Below, piece by piece: positions 16,208 to 25,331 of a stretch of 64,000 bases of DNA; position 1 is the stretch's first letter, and the number at the start of each line of letters is the position of its first letter. Position numbers and translations under genes: made by a program. The notes under the pieces were generated by a model. That model was not told the DNA's origin and did not search any database. It saw nothing but the letters and a program-made list of their open reading frames with translations. The DNA comes from Rhizobium leguminosarum (GTDB taxonomy: Bacteria > Pseudomonadota > Alphaproteobacteria > Rhizobiales > Rhizobiaceae): positions 1 to 64,000 of the forward strand of contig NZ_LWBS01000263.1 in assembly GCF_001652265.1 (NCBI RefSeq), read 5' to 3'.

Positions 16208-17350
16208 TCAGAGATTGGAATTGACTAGGTCGGGATGGGACAGATGCTGGCGATGACCTGTTTCAGCGGCCTGTGTGATCGCCTCGAGCACCCGGTGACG
16301 ATCGAGCGCGACCGCGAAGTCCGGCGCATCGGCGGTTCCATCGCGGAGGTCGGCGGCGAACTGGGCGTAGAGACGGGCGACACCAGCCGCGGGTGCGTCG
16401 AGTTGCAGGTCGGGAGCCGCATATGCGGGCGGGACCTGTAGCCGCTGGACAGGCTCGTTGCCGCGGCGCAAAGTAATGGTCACATCGCCGAAGTGGATGT
16501 AGCCCGATGCCGTCTCGACGCGCAGACTGCCTTCGGTGCCTTGGATCTCCCACACCATCGCCGAGCCGGCGGACTGCCCGGCACTGTAGTGCAGCGAAGT
16601 GACGATCCCGCCTTCGAGAACGCCGGCGACGACGATCTCGTCCGGCGCGTCCTTCGGGAGGGACGTGCCATCCGAGAGGCGGACACCGTCGCCTCGCTGA
16701 TTGGCGACGACGGCGGACAGGCTCTCAAATGCGCCGAGTACGTGCGCGAGCGGTTGGAGCGCGTGGCCGAGCATGATGCTTAGAAGCGTGGCGCCATTCT
16801 CTGTGCGAGCCATGTACTCGAACGGCGGGTCATATCGGCCGAGCCACATGGCGTCGGTCAAATGCGCTCGGATGCTCGTACTGAGTGGCATTCCGATCAC
16901 GCCCTGCCGGACGAGGTCGCGAAGGTAGCGGATCGGCGGGTGCAGGCCGCCCTGCAACCCAATAGCCGTTCGCAGCCGCCGTTCGCGGGCAAACCCCTCC
17001 AGCGCTTCCGCTTCCGATAGGTTTCGCGCGAGCGGCCATTCGCAATAGACCATCTTGCCCGCGGCGAGCGCGTCGGAAACGATCTGCTTGTGCTCCGGCA
17101 CCTTCACCGCAACCACCACCAAGTCGACCTCCGGCCGCATGACCAGCGCCTGGTGTGTGTCAAAGGCAAGATCGGCGCCTAGTCGGCTAGCGGTCGCGTT
17201 CGCACTCTCCATACGAGTCGTGCTGACAGCGCGGATCTGGAACGCATCGAGCGCCCGCAGCGCCGGGACGTGAGCAATTCCGCCCCAGCCTCGATCAGCA
17301 CTGGCGCCGACGATGCCGACGCCGATCCGGGTGTTTGCTGAATTTGTCAT
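16208..17350 (-). CDS. Gal80-like Gfo/Idh/MocA family protein
   Basis: A 380-residue protein with an N-terminal Rossmann fold (IGVGIVGASADRGWGG) and a C-terminal alpha/beta dimer domain. The family's usual EKP motif, whose Lys takes part in cofactor and substrate binding, reads EWP here (YCEWPLARN). The EW motif followed by TAIGLQGG...IRYLRDLVRQG recalls yeast Gal80, an NAD(P)-binding regulator derived from such oxidoreductases. It may thus be a sugar-related reductase with altered chemistry or a sensor. ATG at 17350 has GGAG upstream. A paralogue lies at 19456-20559. Confidence 0.8.
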   Translation of the reverse strand: MTNSANTRIGVGIVGASADRGWGGIAHVPALRALDAFQIRAVSTTRMESANATASRLGADLAFDTHQALVMRPEVDLVVVAVKVPEHKQIVSDALAAGKMVYCEWPLARNLSEAEALEGFARERRLRTAIGLQGGLHPPIRYLRDLVRQGVIGMPLSTSIRAHLTDAMWLGRYDPPFEYMARTENGATLLSIMLGHALQPLAHVLGAFESLSAVVANQRGDGVRLSDGTSLPKDAPDEIVVAGVLEGGIVTSLHYSAGQSAGSAMVWEIQGTEGSLRVETASGYIHFGDVTITLRRGNEPVQRLQVPPAYAAPDLQLDAPAAGVARLYAQFAADLRDGTADAPDFAVALDRHRVLEAITQAAETGHRQHLSHPDLVNSNL

Positions 17351-17512
17351 GTAGGCGTGCTCCTGTCTGGTGCAACCCGGGCAATGCTCGCCGTGCTGCT
17401 TCAACATTGTTTCGTTTCCGGACAAATGCTTGGGCGCATAGCGGGTGACCAATCATTGCCGTTCGTGTTGCGGCTGCGTGGGTTTGAGCCCAAGTAACGC
17501 AAACGCAGGTAA

Positions 17513-18235
17513 TTAAACGTGAGTCCAATGGGCCTCGAGTTCGCGCGCGACATCGGCCGGACGCTCTATCATCGGCCAATGTGAGCTGCGCAGCTTCACG
17601 ACGGCGCGTGCGCGTGTGGCATTGCCGAGCTCGTCGGCGAAGCGGTGCGGCAAAAACGGATCGTCCAGGCCCCAAATCACCAGCGCTGGCGCGGTCATGC
17701 TGCTCAAACCCGGCTTCCACTCCGCGCCGACCTCGATAGCGGAACGGTAAAGTGCGAGAATGCTTGCCCGCATAGTGGCATCGAGATGCCGAACCGATTC
17801 ATCCGCCGCATCTCGCGGCATCTGCGCCTCGACGAGCTTCGCCGCAAATTCCTCAAGGTCGAGGTCCTTCATCCATTGCTCGCCTTCACCTGGCGTCTGC
17901 CAGATCTTGGCGAGATAGTGCCATGGGTATTCTGGATCGATGGGCCCGCTGATTCCGGTCCAGGTTCGCACCAGGTCGGGGCGGATCGACGCGAGGCGCC
18001 CTGTCAGCAGGCAGCCCCAGTCATGGCCGACCAGGTCCACGGGTTCGCCGATCTGCTCGACCTGCTTGATCAACCAGTCGAGATACTCCTCCTTGGTCGA
18101 GGCGAAGCCTGATGGCAGCGGCGTGCCAAAGCCCGGGAGATCGAGTGCGACGATATCGGTGCGCGCCAGATGTGAGCGGACGGGATCCCAAAGGCGATGA
18201 GTGTCAGGAACACCGTGAACGAGGACTGCCGGCAT
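17513..18235 (-). CDS. alpha/beta hydrolase with Asp nucleophile (epoxide hydrolase/dehalogenase-like)
   Basis: A 240-residue alpha/beta hydrolase. The oxyanion-hole motif HGVP is at 7-10, and the nucleophile elbow VGHDWG carries Asp72 in place of serine, the arrangement of epoxide hydrolases and haloalkane dehalogenases. The acid is likely Asp191/192 (WGLDDPFLP) and the base His219 (SSHWPMIERP). ATG at 18235 has GGAGA upstream; the longer frame has no conserved N-terminus. It lies in a minus-strand run of redox genes between an aldo/keto reductase and a Gal80-like gene. Confidence 0.85.
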   Translation of the reverse strand: MPAVLVHGVPDTHRLWDPVRSHLARTDIVALDLPGFGTPLPSGFASTKEEYLDWLIKQVEQIGEPVDLVGHDWGCLLTGRLASIRPDLVRTWTGISGPIDPEYPWHYLAKIWQTPGEGEQWMKDLDLEEFAAKLVEAQMPRDAADESVRHLDATMRASILALYRSAIEVGAEWKPGLSSMTAPALVIWGLDDPFLPHRFADELGNATRARAVVKLRSSHWPMIERPADVARELEAHWTHV

Positions 18236-18372
18236 GAATATCTCCTTGTTGAGCGTTGCGCGTTGTTGAGAAGATAATCGCCTCGATCGCGTTGCAGTAG
18301 CGGGCAGACATGAAACATGGGGTTGCTGTTTGAGGAACCCAGGCGAACGACAGCCCATGTAACCCGCAAGGA

Positions 18373-19389
18373 TCACGAACCGCGACTGCTCGGCGCATTC
18401 AGAAGCCAGCCCGGATACTCGACCGGCAGACGGCTGACGGAATCGAGACGCGCCATGTCGTCCGGGTCAAGCTGGACTTCTGTGGCCTGAACGTTCTCGC
18501 GCAGCTGCTCGACCCGTTTGGCGCCGATGATAACGGTCGACACCACCGGTTGTTTGAGGAGCCACGCGATCGCGACCTGCGCCGGACTGCGATCATGCTT
18601 GCGGGCAACCTCCTTGAGGACGCGGATCAGCGGCTCACCCCGGACGCGGTCGATCGGCGGGAAGTCGAGTTCGGTCTGCCGCGCGCCTTCGGGATTTCCG
18701 CCGTCGGCGTACTTTCCCGTCAGATAGCCTCCGGCGAGCGGGCTCCATACCAACAGGCCCACCTGCTCGGAGGCGAGGAGCGGCACGATCTCGCGCTCCA
18801 CGTCCCGGCCGACGAGCGTGTAATAAGCCTGCAGCGAGGTGATCGGCGCCAGATTTCTCGCGCGCGCAATGCCGATAGCCTTCATGATCTGCCAGGCGGC
18901 CCAGTTCGACAGCCCGATGTAGCGAACATCGCCTGCACGAACGAGGGTGTCGAGCGCCTCCAGCGTTTCCTCAATCGGGGTCGCCGGGTCGAAGGCATGG
19001 ATCTGGTAGAGATCGATATGGTCGAGACCCAATCGGCGCAGACTGGCGCGGCATTCGCTTAGGATGTGAAGCCGAGACGCGCCGCCTCGGTTCGGTCCAT
19101 CGCTCATGGACGACGCCACCTTCGTCGCGACAACCACATCGTCCCGCGCCACGCCTAAATTTTTGAGCGATCGGCCCAGGATCTCCTCGCTCCGGCCATG
19201 CGCATAGATGTTGGCCGTATCGAAGAGGTTGACGCCCGCATCCAGCGCGGCGCCGATCAGCGCATCCGCATCGTCCTGCCCCAGTTTTCCGACCTGTCCC
19301 CACAGACCGTCCGATCCGCCGAAGGTCATCGCGCCGAAGCAGAGCTCGGACACGAACAGTCCGCTGCTGCCAAGCTTGCGCATTCGCAT
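18373..19389 (-). CDS. aldo/keto reductase
   Basis: A 338-residue NADPH-dependent aldo/keto reductase. The catalytic tetrad is visible: Asp57 and Tyr62 (DTANIYAHGRSE), Lys90 (VVVATKVAS) and His131 (LYQIHAFD). The cofactor segment near the C-terminus reads IIGAKRVEQLRENV. It would reduce aldehydes or ketones in the cytoplasm. It is transcribed with the flanking hydrolase and Gal80-like genes on the minus strand with short gaps, suggesting one catabolic or detoxifying operon. Confidence 0.92.
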   Translation of the reverse strand: MRMRKLGSSGLFVSELCFGAMTFGGSDGLWGQVGKLGQDDADALIGAALDAGVNLFDTANIYAHGRSEEILGRSLKNLGVARDDVVVATKVASSMSDGPNRGGASRLHILSECRASLRRLGLDHIDLYQIHAFDPATPIEETLEALDTLVRAGDVRYIGLSNWAAWQIMKAIGIARARNLAPITSLQAYYTLVGRDVEREIVPLLASEQVGLLVWSPLAGGYLTGKYADGGNPEGARQTELDFPPIDRVRGEPLIRVLKEVARKHDRSPAQVAIAWLLKQPVVSTVIIGAKRVEQLRENVQATEVQLDPDDMARLDSVSRLPVEYPGWLLNAPSSRGS

Positions 19390-19455
19390 TGCACATCTCC
19401 TTGTCTTGCCGGCCCGGCGCGAAGAACGTGGCGTCGGGTCCGTTTGAAAATCAGG

Positions 19456-20559
19456 TCAGCCGAGATCGCGCTGCCGTTCGCCCGTTCGGGCCGCGCGCTC
19501 CACCGCAGCGACCAGGCGGCCGTTGCGAAGCGCGTGCTCGAATCCCGGCGTCTTGTAAGTGCCCGCGATCAGGTCACGGGCGAGCGAGGCGTAGACTTCC
19601 CCGACGTTGATCGCAGCGCCTGCCCAAAAATCCGCGGCGGTCGGGCCGACACCTGTCGCGATCGGCGTGTCGGGTGGCGTGAACGCGACGGTCGCCGTGA
19701 GCCTGAGATCGCCGACCTGTGCACCGGCGAGGTGATTGCCGGTCAGGGTCAGCCGTCCCTCGCTTCCACGAATTTCGAAAGTGAAGCGCGCGTCTTCGGC
19801 CGGAACGCCGGCGAGCACCTGGACCGATACCGGCGTTCCACTCGAGGACTTGGCGATCAGGTCAAGATGATCCGGGATCTCGCGGGCCGAGATCTCCCCG
19901 GTATCGACGACCTCAATCTCGGGCCAGAGGAGCGCGACGCGAGCGTCGACCTCGGTGATGTTGCCAAGAACCGCTTCGATCACATCGAGAACATGGGCGC
20001 TCGTGATTGTCATGAAACTCGCGCCCGACGCGGCCTTGTTGAAATAGTCGTAATTGCTCGTCGTCTGAGGCCCGTAGCCGAATGTCGTCGCATCGACGCG
20101 GGCCGACAGCAAACGTCCAAGCTTGCCGGACGCGACCAGCTCCGCGGCGCGGCGCACAGCCGGATTGTGGCGACCCTGCAATCCGATCGCGGTGTGGAGC
20201 GACTTGGACGCAGCCGCCATCGCCTCGGTTTCCGCCAAGGTCGCTCCGAGCGGTGACTCTGAATAAACCGCCTTGCCCGCTTTCAACGCCGCCATTACCA
20301 GGTCATGGTGCGCCGGAACCTTCACGGCGACGGTTACGACATCGATGCTTTCGTCGCGGATGAGTTCATAGGGATCCGCATACCAGCGCTCGGCGCCGAA
20401 CGCCTCGGCCGCAGCCCTCGCGCTATCTTCCCGGCGTGTCGCCACGCCTGCCAACACCAGCGATGGCTGCGCCGCAAGCGCGGGGACGTGTGATGCGCCA
20501 GCCCAGCTCGCCTGCGTATCCGCGCCGATGATACCGACACGAAACTTCCTGTCCGTCAT
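19456..20559 (-). CDS. Gal80-like Gfo/Idh/MocA family protein (second copy)
   Basis: A 367-residue Rossmann-fold protein (VGIIGADTQASWAG) clearly related to the one at 16208-17350: VAVKVP.H, a degenerate EKP motif reading ESP (YSESPLGAT), then HTAIGLQGR. Loss of the lysine in both copies argues for changed or absent catalysis. ATG at 20559 is chosen because it starts the conserved fold; upstream frame is not conserved. It precedes the aldo/keto reductase in the likely operon and follows a LysR gene by about 140 bp. Confidence 0.8.
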   Translation of the reverse strand: MTDRKFRVGIIGADTQASWAGASHVPALAAQPSLVLAGVATRREDSARAAAEAFGAERWYADPYELIRDESIDVVTVAVKVPAHHDLVMAALKAGKAVYSESPLGATLAETEAMAAASKSLHTAIGLQGRHNPAVRRAAELVASGKLGRLLSARVDATTFGYGPQTTSNYDYFNKAASGASFMTITSAHVLDVIEAVLGNITEVDARVALLWPEIEVVDTGEISAREIPDHLDLIAKSSSGTPVSVQVLAGVPAEDARFTFEIRGSEGRLTLTGNHLAGAQVGDLRLTATVAFTPPDTPIATGVGPTAADFWAGAAINVGEVYASLARDLIAGTYKTPGFEHALRNGRLVAAVERAARTGERQRDLG

Positions 20560-20697
20560 GATTATGCTCCAGCATTGATATTCGAGCGCTCTCTGGCGCT
20601 GTCGCCGGGCATTTAAACGGGTGGGATCGATATCTTGAAATCGATATCTGATATGCATCATCATCCATCGCATGGATGACTGGACGCGAGGCCCGCC

Positions 20698-21657
20698 TCA
20701 GTAATATTGCTGTCGGAGGTCGGCGCAGACCTGTTCAGAGCCTTGCCACACGTGCGGGAAGACGCCGGAAAGGCAGCTGCGGAGCCAGCGCTGCGCCGGA
20801 TGCGCGTCATTGCGGCGATGCCAATTCAGGACAAACGGCACGGGGTTCAGCCGCAACGGAAAGTCCCGCACCGCGAGTTGCTCCGAACAACCCGATCGCC
20901 TGACGACGCTCTCGAGAACGGTTGCCACCATGTCGGAAGCGGCAACCAGTTCCGGCGCGCTCGCCATATGCTGAACCGTGACTGCGACCCGGCGCTTTAG
21001 GCCCTTAGTGGCGAGCGCGGCGTCGGCCACGTCCAGCCCTTCGTTTTCCGGCGAGACCAGGATGTGTGGCAGCGCCAGGAACCGTTCCATGTCGAGCGGC
21101 TGGTTCGCCGCAGGATGGTCCCTGCGCAGGATGCACACGAAGCGTTCCTGAAACAAACGCGCGCTCAGGATTCGGCCGGTCTCGACCGCTGGAAGTCCGA
21201 CCGCCATGTCAATTTCGCCGCTGTCCAGCATCCGCGTGGCCTCCTCCCGGCTGGTATAGTCGCGGACCCGAAGGTCAACGGACGGCGCCCGGTTGGCGAG
21301 GACCCGGATCAGAGGCGGAAGAACCACGCTTTCGGTATGCCCCGAGAGCCCCAGCGAGAACGTCATCGCCGCAGCGGATGGATCGAACTCTTGCGTGAAT
21401 TCCAGCGTTTGCTGAATGTTGCGCAGTGCCAGGGAGATCGGCTCCGCCAGCTCCAGCGCGCGTGGCGTGGGTTGAAGGCCGTGGGGTCCCCTGACGAACA
21501 ATTCGTCCCGCAACAATCCCCTCAGACGATTGAGGGCGGCGCTCATCGCCGGTTGCGTGCGTCCGATACGCTGGCCGGCACGCGTGACGTTCCGCTCGGC
21601 GATCAATGCGTCGAGCGCCACAAGCAGGTTGAGGTCAATGCCGTGTAAATCCATCAT
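20698..21657 (-). CDS. LysR family transcriptional regulator
   Basis: A 319-residue regulator with winged helix (LNLLVALDALIAERNVTRAG, QPAMSAALNRLRGLL) of the NodD/LinR-like subgroup and a C-terminal sensor domain. Start ATG is 21657 or 21654. It overlaps the end of a truncated oxidoreductase gene; the sequence that would hold its own promoter is now part of that frame, so the deletion seen there may have altered its expression. It lies directly upstream of the Gal80-like/aldo-keto reductase run and probably regulates it. Confidence 0.9.
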   Translation of the reverse strand: MMDLHGIDLNLLVALDALIAERNVTRAGQRIGRTQPAMSAALNRLRGLLRDELFVRGPHGLQPTPRALELAEPISLALRNIQQTLEFTQEFDPSAAAMTFSLGLSGHTESVVLPPLIRVLANRAPSVDLRVRDYTSREEATRMLDSGEIDMAVGLPAVETGRILSARLFQERFVCILRRDHPAANQPLDMERFLALPHILVSPENEGLDVADAALATKGLKRRVAVTVQHMASAPELVAASDMVATVLESVVRRSGCSEQLAVRDFPLRLNPVPFVLNWHRRNDAHPAQRWLRSCLSGVFPHVWQGSEQVCADLRQQYY

Positions 21658-22172
21658 GTGGATGTATAGTCGTACGTGCCATCAGTGACAAGCATGGCCC
21701 AACGCGAAAGAATTGAACCGACACTGCCCGATGCGCCGAGCACGAGGATGACGTCGCCGGCGGTGATCCGGTGCAGCGCATACAACCCCATCCACGCGGT
21801 CAGGCCCTTCGCCAGGAACGTTGCCGCGACCTCGTTGGAGATGTCATAGGGCAGCCGAACCAGATTCTCTGCGGGTTTCAGTGACGCCGTGGCATAGGCC
21901 CCCTCGACGAAGAAATAGGCGGCGCGGGCGCCCCGTTCCAATCCCGTCACGCCCGGTCCGACAGCGTCGATCACGCCCGCCGCCTCGAAGCCCAGCGTGG
22001 CGGGCAGGCGCATCGGGAAGAGCCCTGTGCGCACCATCACGTCGACATAGTTGATGCCGATCGCATCCTGGACCAGTCGCACCTGACCCGCCCCGGGTGA
22101 TCCGACGTCCGTCTCGACGATCTTGAGAACGGCGGGCGTGCCGATCGACTGCATTTCGACTTTTCTGGCCAT
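21654..22172 (-). pseudogene. C-terminally truncated quinone oxidoreductase-like gene
   Basis: Encodes 172 residues that align with the first half of the intact paralogue at 25332-26285 (317 residues): shared MQSIG, FVDVM/NFVDTM, GFEAAG, YFFVEGAYAT and LVLGASGSVG motifs. Similarity stops after ILSRWA, where the frame runs into 13 unrelated residues and a stop overlapping the LysR start. The catalytic domain is partial and the nucleotide-binding domain is cut, so the product is unlikely to work. A deletion between this gene and the LysR gene is the simplest cause. Confidence 0.8.
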
Positions 22173-22225
22173 AACCCTTTTCCTTGGAGGGTGCCGCACG
22201 ACAATCGCGGCGCGACGAAACGTTG

Positions 22226-23086
22226 CTACGCGTGGGCGACCGGCCGCATCGTGCCGGCATGAGGGAACTTGCCCTGACGGTAAGCGGCATAGTAGCCGGC
22301 GAGTTCACTCGCCGATCCCGCAATGAACGGCCCTTGCGCTACCACCTCGATGCTCTGTGGCTGCCCGGCGTAAAGCAGCACCCGCGCGCCGCGATCGCGC
22401 GCGCGCATCGTGAGCGAGCTCGTGCCATCGCCCATCGGCGCGGTCCAGCCCACCGAGCCTGTGGCCAGCTGCTCGCTGGTGACGCCAGCCTCCAGCTCGC
22501 CATCGATCAAGACGACGAAGGCGTTGTAGGAGGCGGGCAGTTGCGGCGCGAAGGCGGCTCCTGCTTCCAGATGAATGTCGATCAAGGTGACAGGCACCGC
22601 GTTCAAGGTCGGCGCTGCCGCATCCTCCAACTGGCCGCTGTAGACTATCGCCGTGACCCCCGGCTCAGCGTGCACCGGCATATCGGCACGGCGCAGGACC
22701 TGCACCCGGGGGCGCATGTTGCGCTGCGCTTCCGGCAGGATCAGCCAGAGCTGGAACAGACGCATCCCCGTCGAGACCACCGCATTCTCCGAGTGGACGA
22801 TGCCGCTGCCCGCCGTCATCCACTCCACATCGCCTTCCTCCAGCCGGCCGCCGGTATCCTCCATCGTGCCTTTGAGCATGAAGGTCACGGTTTCGAGGCC
22901 GGCATGGGGATGTGCATCGCCGAAACGTCCCTCCAGTGTGATGTTGTCGTCGGCCATCAGGAAGAACGGATCGGTCGAGGCAAGGTCGCCGGGCGCGATC
23001 ACCAATGCGGCCTTGTGCCGCTCGCCGTCGAAGCCCGGGCCGAGTGGAGGTATGCTTGTGACGCGGTCAATCGATCTCTGCAGCAT
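22226..23086 (-). CDS. pirin family protein
   Basis: A 286-residue two-cupin protein. The N-terminal cupin has the iron ligands in DAHPHAGLETVTFML and the downstream GSGIVHSE; the segment ITLEGRFGDAHPHAG is typical. Bacterial pirins include quercetin 2,3-dioxygenases and redox-sensitive regulators. It sits beside quinone oxidoreductase-like genes, which suggests a role in oxidative or phenolic stress. About 460 bp without genes lie upstream. Confidence 0.92.
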   Translation of the reverse strand: MLQRSIDRVTSIPPLGPGFDGERHKAALVIAPGDLASTDPFFLMADDNITLEGRFGDAHPHAGLETVTFMLKGTMEDTGGRLEEGDVEWMTAGSGIVHSENAVVSTGMRLFQLWLILPEAQRNMRPRVQVLRRADMPVHAEPGVTAIVYSGQLEDAAAPTLNAVPVTLIDIHLEAGAAFAPQLPASYNAFVVLIDGELEAGVTSEQLATGSVGWTAPMGDGTSSLTMRARDRGARVLLYAGQPQSIEVVAQGPFIAGSASELAGYYAAYRQGKFPHAGTMRPVAHA

Positions 23087-23544
23087 AATTCTGGTCCTTC
23101 TCGTAACTTGGGGACCGAGTTCGCCGCGATCGGCGCCACCTCGGCATCATCGCCAATCATCTCGGATCGGACCGGCCTCGATCAAGATAGGGGTTCGAGA
23201 ACCCAGTGTTGCGCAACGAGGAACCCAAAGATGCGTGAAGAAGTGCAACCGATCGACTAGGACCAATCGACATTCAGGAATCCCAAATCACCTGATGGCT
23301 GATTCATAGGACACCGTGTTTTGTTGGCATGCGGTCTTGCCGCTCAGTGGAAGATATCGAGACGAGGTTAATTCAGTCATTTTCTCACTCCTTTTACGTG
23401 TCTGTGGAGTGATATTTGCCCATTCTATCCTAGAATATTAGCGTCATATCAGTTGGATCATATTCAAGCATGTGTTGAACATGGGATATTCAATGCGGTC
23501 CAACTACCACGGTTTTCAAAGAAACTAACAAGGACGTGTGGACA
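23087..23544. other. intergenic region upstream of pirin, AT-rich
   Basis: No supported gene. The part from about 23280 to 23530 is clearly AT-richer than its surroundings and holds the promoter side of the pirin gene and the 3' side of a LysR gene. No clear terminator or repeat was identified. Confidence 0.4.
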
Positions 23545-24474
23545 TTATCCGAGACTGCCTGCAAACCGAGCACTGAGGCGCTCGCGACGGAAATATTCAG
23601 TATAGAAGTCGATGAAAGCGCGTGTTTTTAGCGGTTGGAGCACGCGGCCTGAGTAGTAGAGCGAGATAGATCCGGCATCGGCATACCACTTCGGAAGGAT
23701 ACGTTCGAGCGCACCACTTTCCATATGCGGCAGCACGTCGGGTACAGCCAGCAATGCGATGCCCAACCCCGCGATCGCCGCCTGCGCCATGGGTGCGGCG
23801 TCGCTCATCACAATCGTCTCGTTAAGGAGCGCGCGCTCTTCGCGTCCTTGAGCGTCCCGCATCATCCATTGCCTGATCCGGCCTGAATTGGAGGACCGCA
23901 TCAAGATCCCGGCATGATCGGCCAGATCGGCAGGGCTAGTCGGCCGGCCACGTCCAGCAAAATAGCCGGGCGAAGCGACCGCGATAACGTGAACCGGTGC
24001 GATCGTCGTGGAAACGATGCCCGGATTGAGTTCGAAACCACCGCCGATCGCGGCGTCGAAACCCTCGGCGATAAGATCGACCTTGCGGCTGTCGAAATGC
24101 CAGTCAGGTCTGACGCCCGGGTAACGGGCCAGAAAGTCGGGCAGTGCGGGAAGAACGTATCCCATAGCGAACGTTAAACTCATGCTGAGCTTCAGAACGC
24201 CGACAGGCTCGCCCTTCGTTTGTGATGCCCCGTCGATTGCCCCCTGAAGGTGGTTCAGGCTGTCGCCGATGCTTGCCAGAAAGGACTCTCCCGCCTCGGT
24301 CAAGGTCAACTTCCGCGTCGAGCGGTGAAACAGCCGTATGCCGAGGTTTCGTTCCAGCATCGCAACGTTCCGGCTGACTGCGGCCGGTGTGAGCGAGAGA
24401 CGCCGAGCAGCCCCGGAAAAGCTGCTCGCTTCCGCGCTTCGAACGAACGCTTCTAGGTTTGCCAGCGTCTCCAT
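23545..24474 (-). CDS. LysR family transcriptional regulator (divergent from reductase operon)
   Basis: A 309-residue LysR protein of the CrgA/DmlR type: METLANLEAFVRSAEASSFSGAARRL start, helix-turn-helix LSLTPAAVSRNVAMLE, and FDSRKVDLIAEGFDAAIGGG in the sensor domain. ATG at 24474. It is divergent from the F420-reductase-like gene at 24667 across 190 bp, the classic arrangement for a LysR regulator and its target operon (24667-27118). Confidence 0.92.
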   Translation of the reverse strand: METLANLEAFVRSAEASSFSGAARRLSLTPAAVSRNVAMLERNLGIRLFHRSTRKLTLTEAGESFLASIGDSLNHLQGAIDGASQTKGEPVGVLKLSMSLTFAMGYVLPALPDFLARYPGVRPDWHFDSRKVDLIAEGFDAAIGGGFELNPGIVSTTIAPVHVIAVASPGYFAGRGRPTSPADLADHAGILMRSSNSGRIRQWMMRDAQGREERALLNETIVMSDAAPMAQAAIAGLGIALLAVPDVLPHMESGALERILPKWYADAGSISLYYSGRVLQPLKTRAFIDFYTEYFRRERLSARFAGSLG

Positions 24475-24666
24475 AATAAGCAACCTTCAAACATTGATTG
24501 AAACTAAAACAATTCATCTATGACTTATGCTGCGTGTATTTGCCAGCCATATTCCAGTCAACAGCAGCACCGGTTTTCTGCAACGCCAACTGCATCAGGC
24601 CAAGGATGCAGCGGGAAAACCGGCCGTCGCGGATACAATTCTCACCGCACCGTAAAGGAGTGGATC

Positions 24667-25263
24667 ATGACCGTTGGAATTATCGGAGCCGGCAATATAG
24701 GGGGCGCATTTGCCACGGCGCTCGGCAAGGCAGGAATCGAAGCCGTGATCGCAAACAGCCGTGGACCGGAAAGCCTCACGACGCTTGTTTCGAAGCTTGG
24801 CAGCACAATCCGGGCTGGAAGCGTCCAAGAGGCCGCGGCGCAAGACATCGTTCTCGTGGCAGTCCCGTGGTCAAAGATACCTGGCGCGCTCGCCGGTTTG
24901 AACTTCGACGACAGGATCGTAATCGACGCCAACAACTCCATCGAAGCGCCGCTTTACAGGCCGGCGGACCTTGGCGGTCGCACCTCTACGGATATTTTCA
25001 CCGCACTTGTGCCAGGCGCGCGCGTCGTCAAGGCGTTCAACCACCTGACGCCAAAGCAACTGTCGGGCAACCCCCACTCGGAAGGCGGCAGGCGCGTCCT
25101 GTTTTATTCGGGCAACGATATGAGGGCGAAGGCGGAGGTCGCCGCCATCATTGATCGCATCGGCTTCTTCGGGATCGATCTCGGCGCGCTTGCGGTCGGC
25201 AGCCAGTTGGTTCAGTTCCCGGGCGGCCCGCTGCCCGCTCTCAACCTCGTCAAGTTCGACTGA
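24667..25263 (+). CDS. NADPH-dependent F420-reductase-like protein
   Basis: A 198-residue Rossmann-fold protein (MTVGIIGAGNIGGAFATALG) of the F420 oxidoreductase/NADP-binding family, often annotated as NADPH-dependent F420 reductase. In a rhizobial host without coenzyme F420 it more likely uses another flavin-type or quinone acceptor. Conserved pieces are NSRGPESL and VKAFNHL. AAAGGAG precedes the ATG at 24667. It is first in a run with a quinone oxidoreductase and an SDR. Confidence 0.88.
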   Translation: MTVGIIGAGNIGGAFATALGKAGIEAVIANSRGPESLTTLVSKLGSTIRAGSVQEAAAQDIVLVAVPWSKIPGALAGLNFDDRIVIDANNSIEAPLYRPADLGGRTSTDIFTALVPGARVVKAFNHLTPKQLSGNPHSEGGRRVLFYSGNDMRAKAEVAAIIDRIGFFGIDLGALAVGSQLVQFPGGPLPALNLVKFD

Positions 25264-25331
25264 ACATCGCTGCGCTCCATCCGTCTGCAATCGGAAGCGC
25301 CGCAAGCCATCAGAAACCCGGAGACGATATC

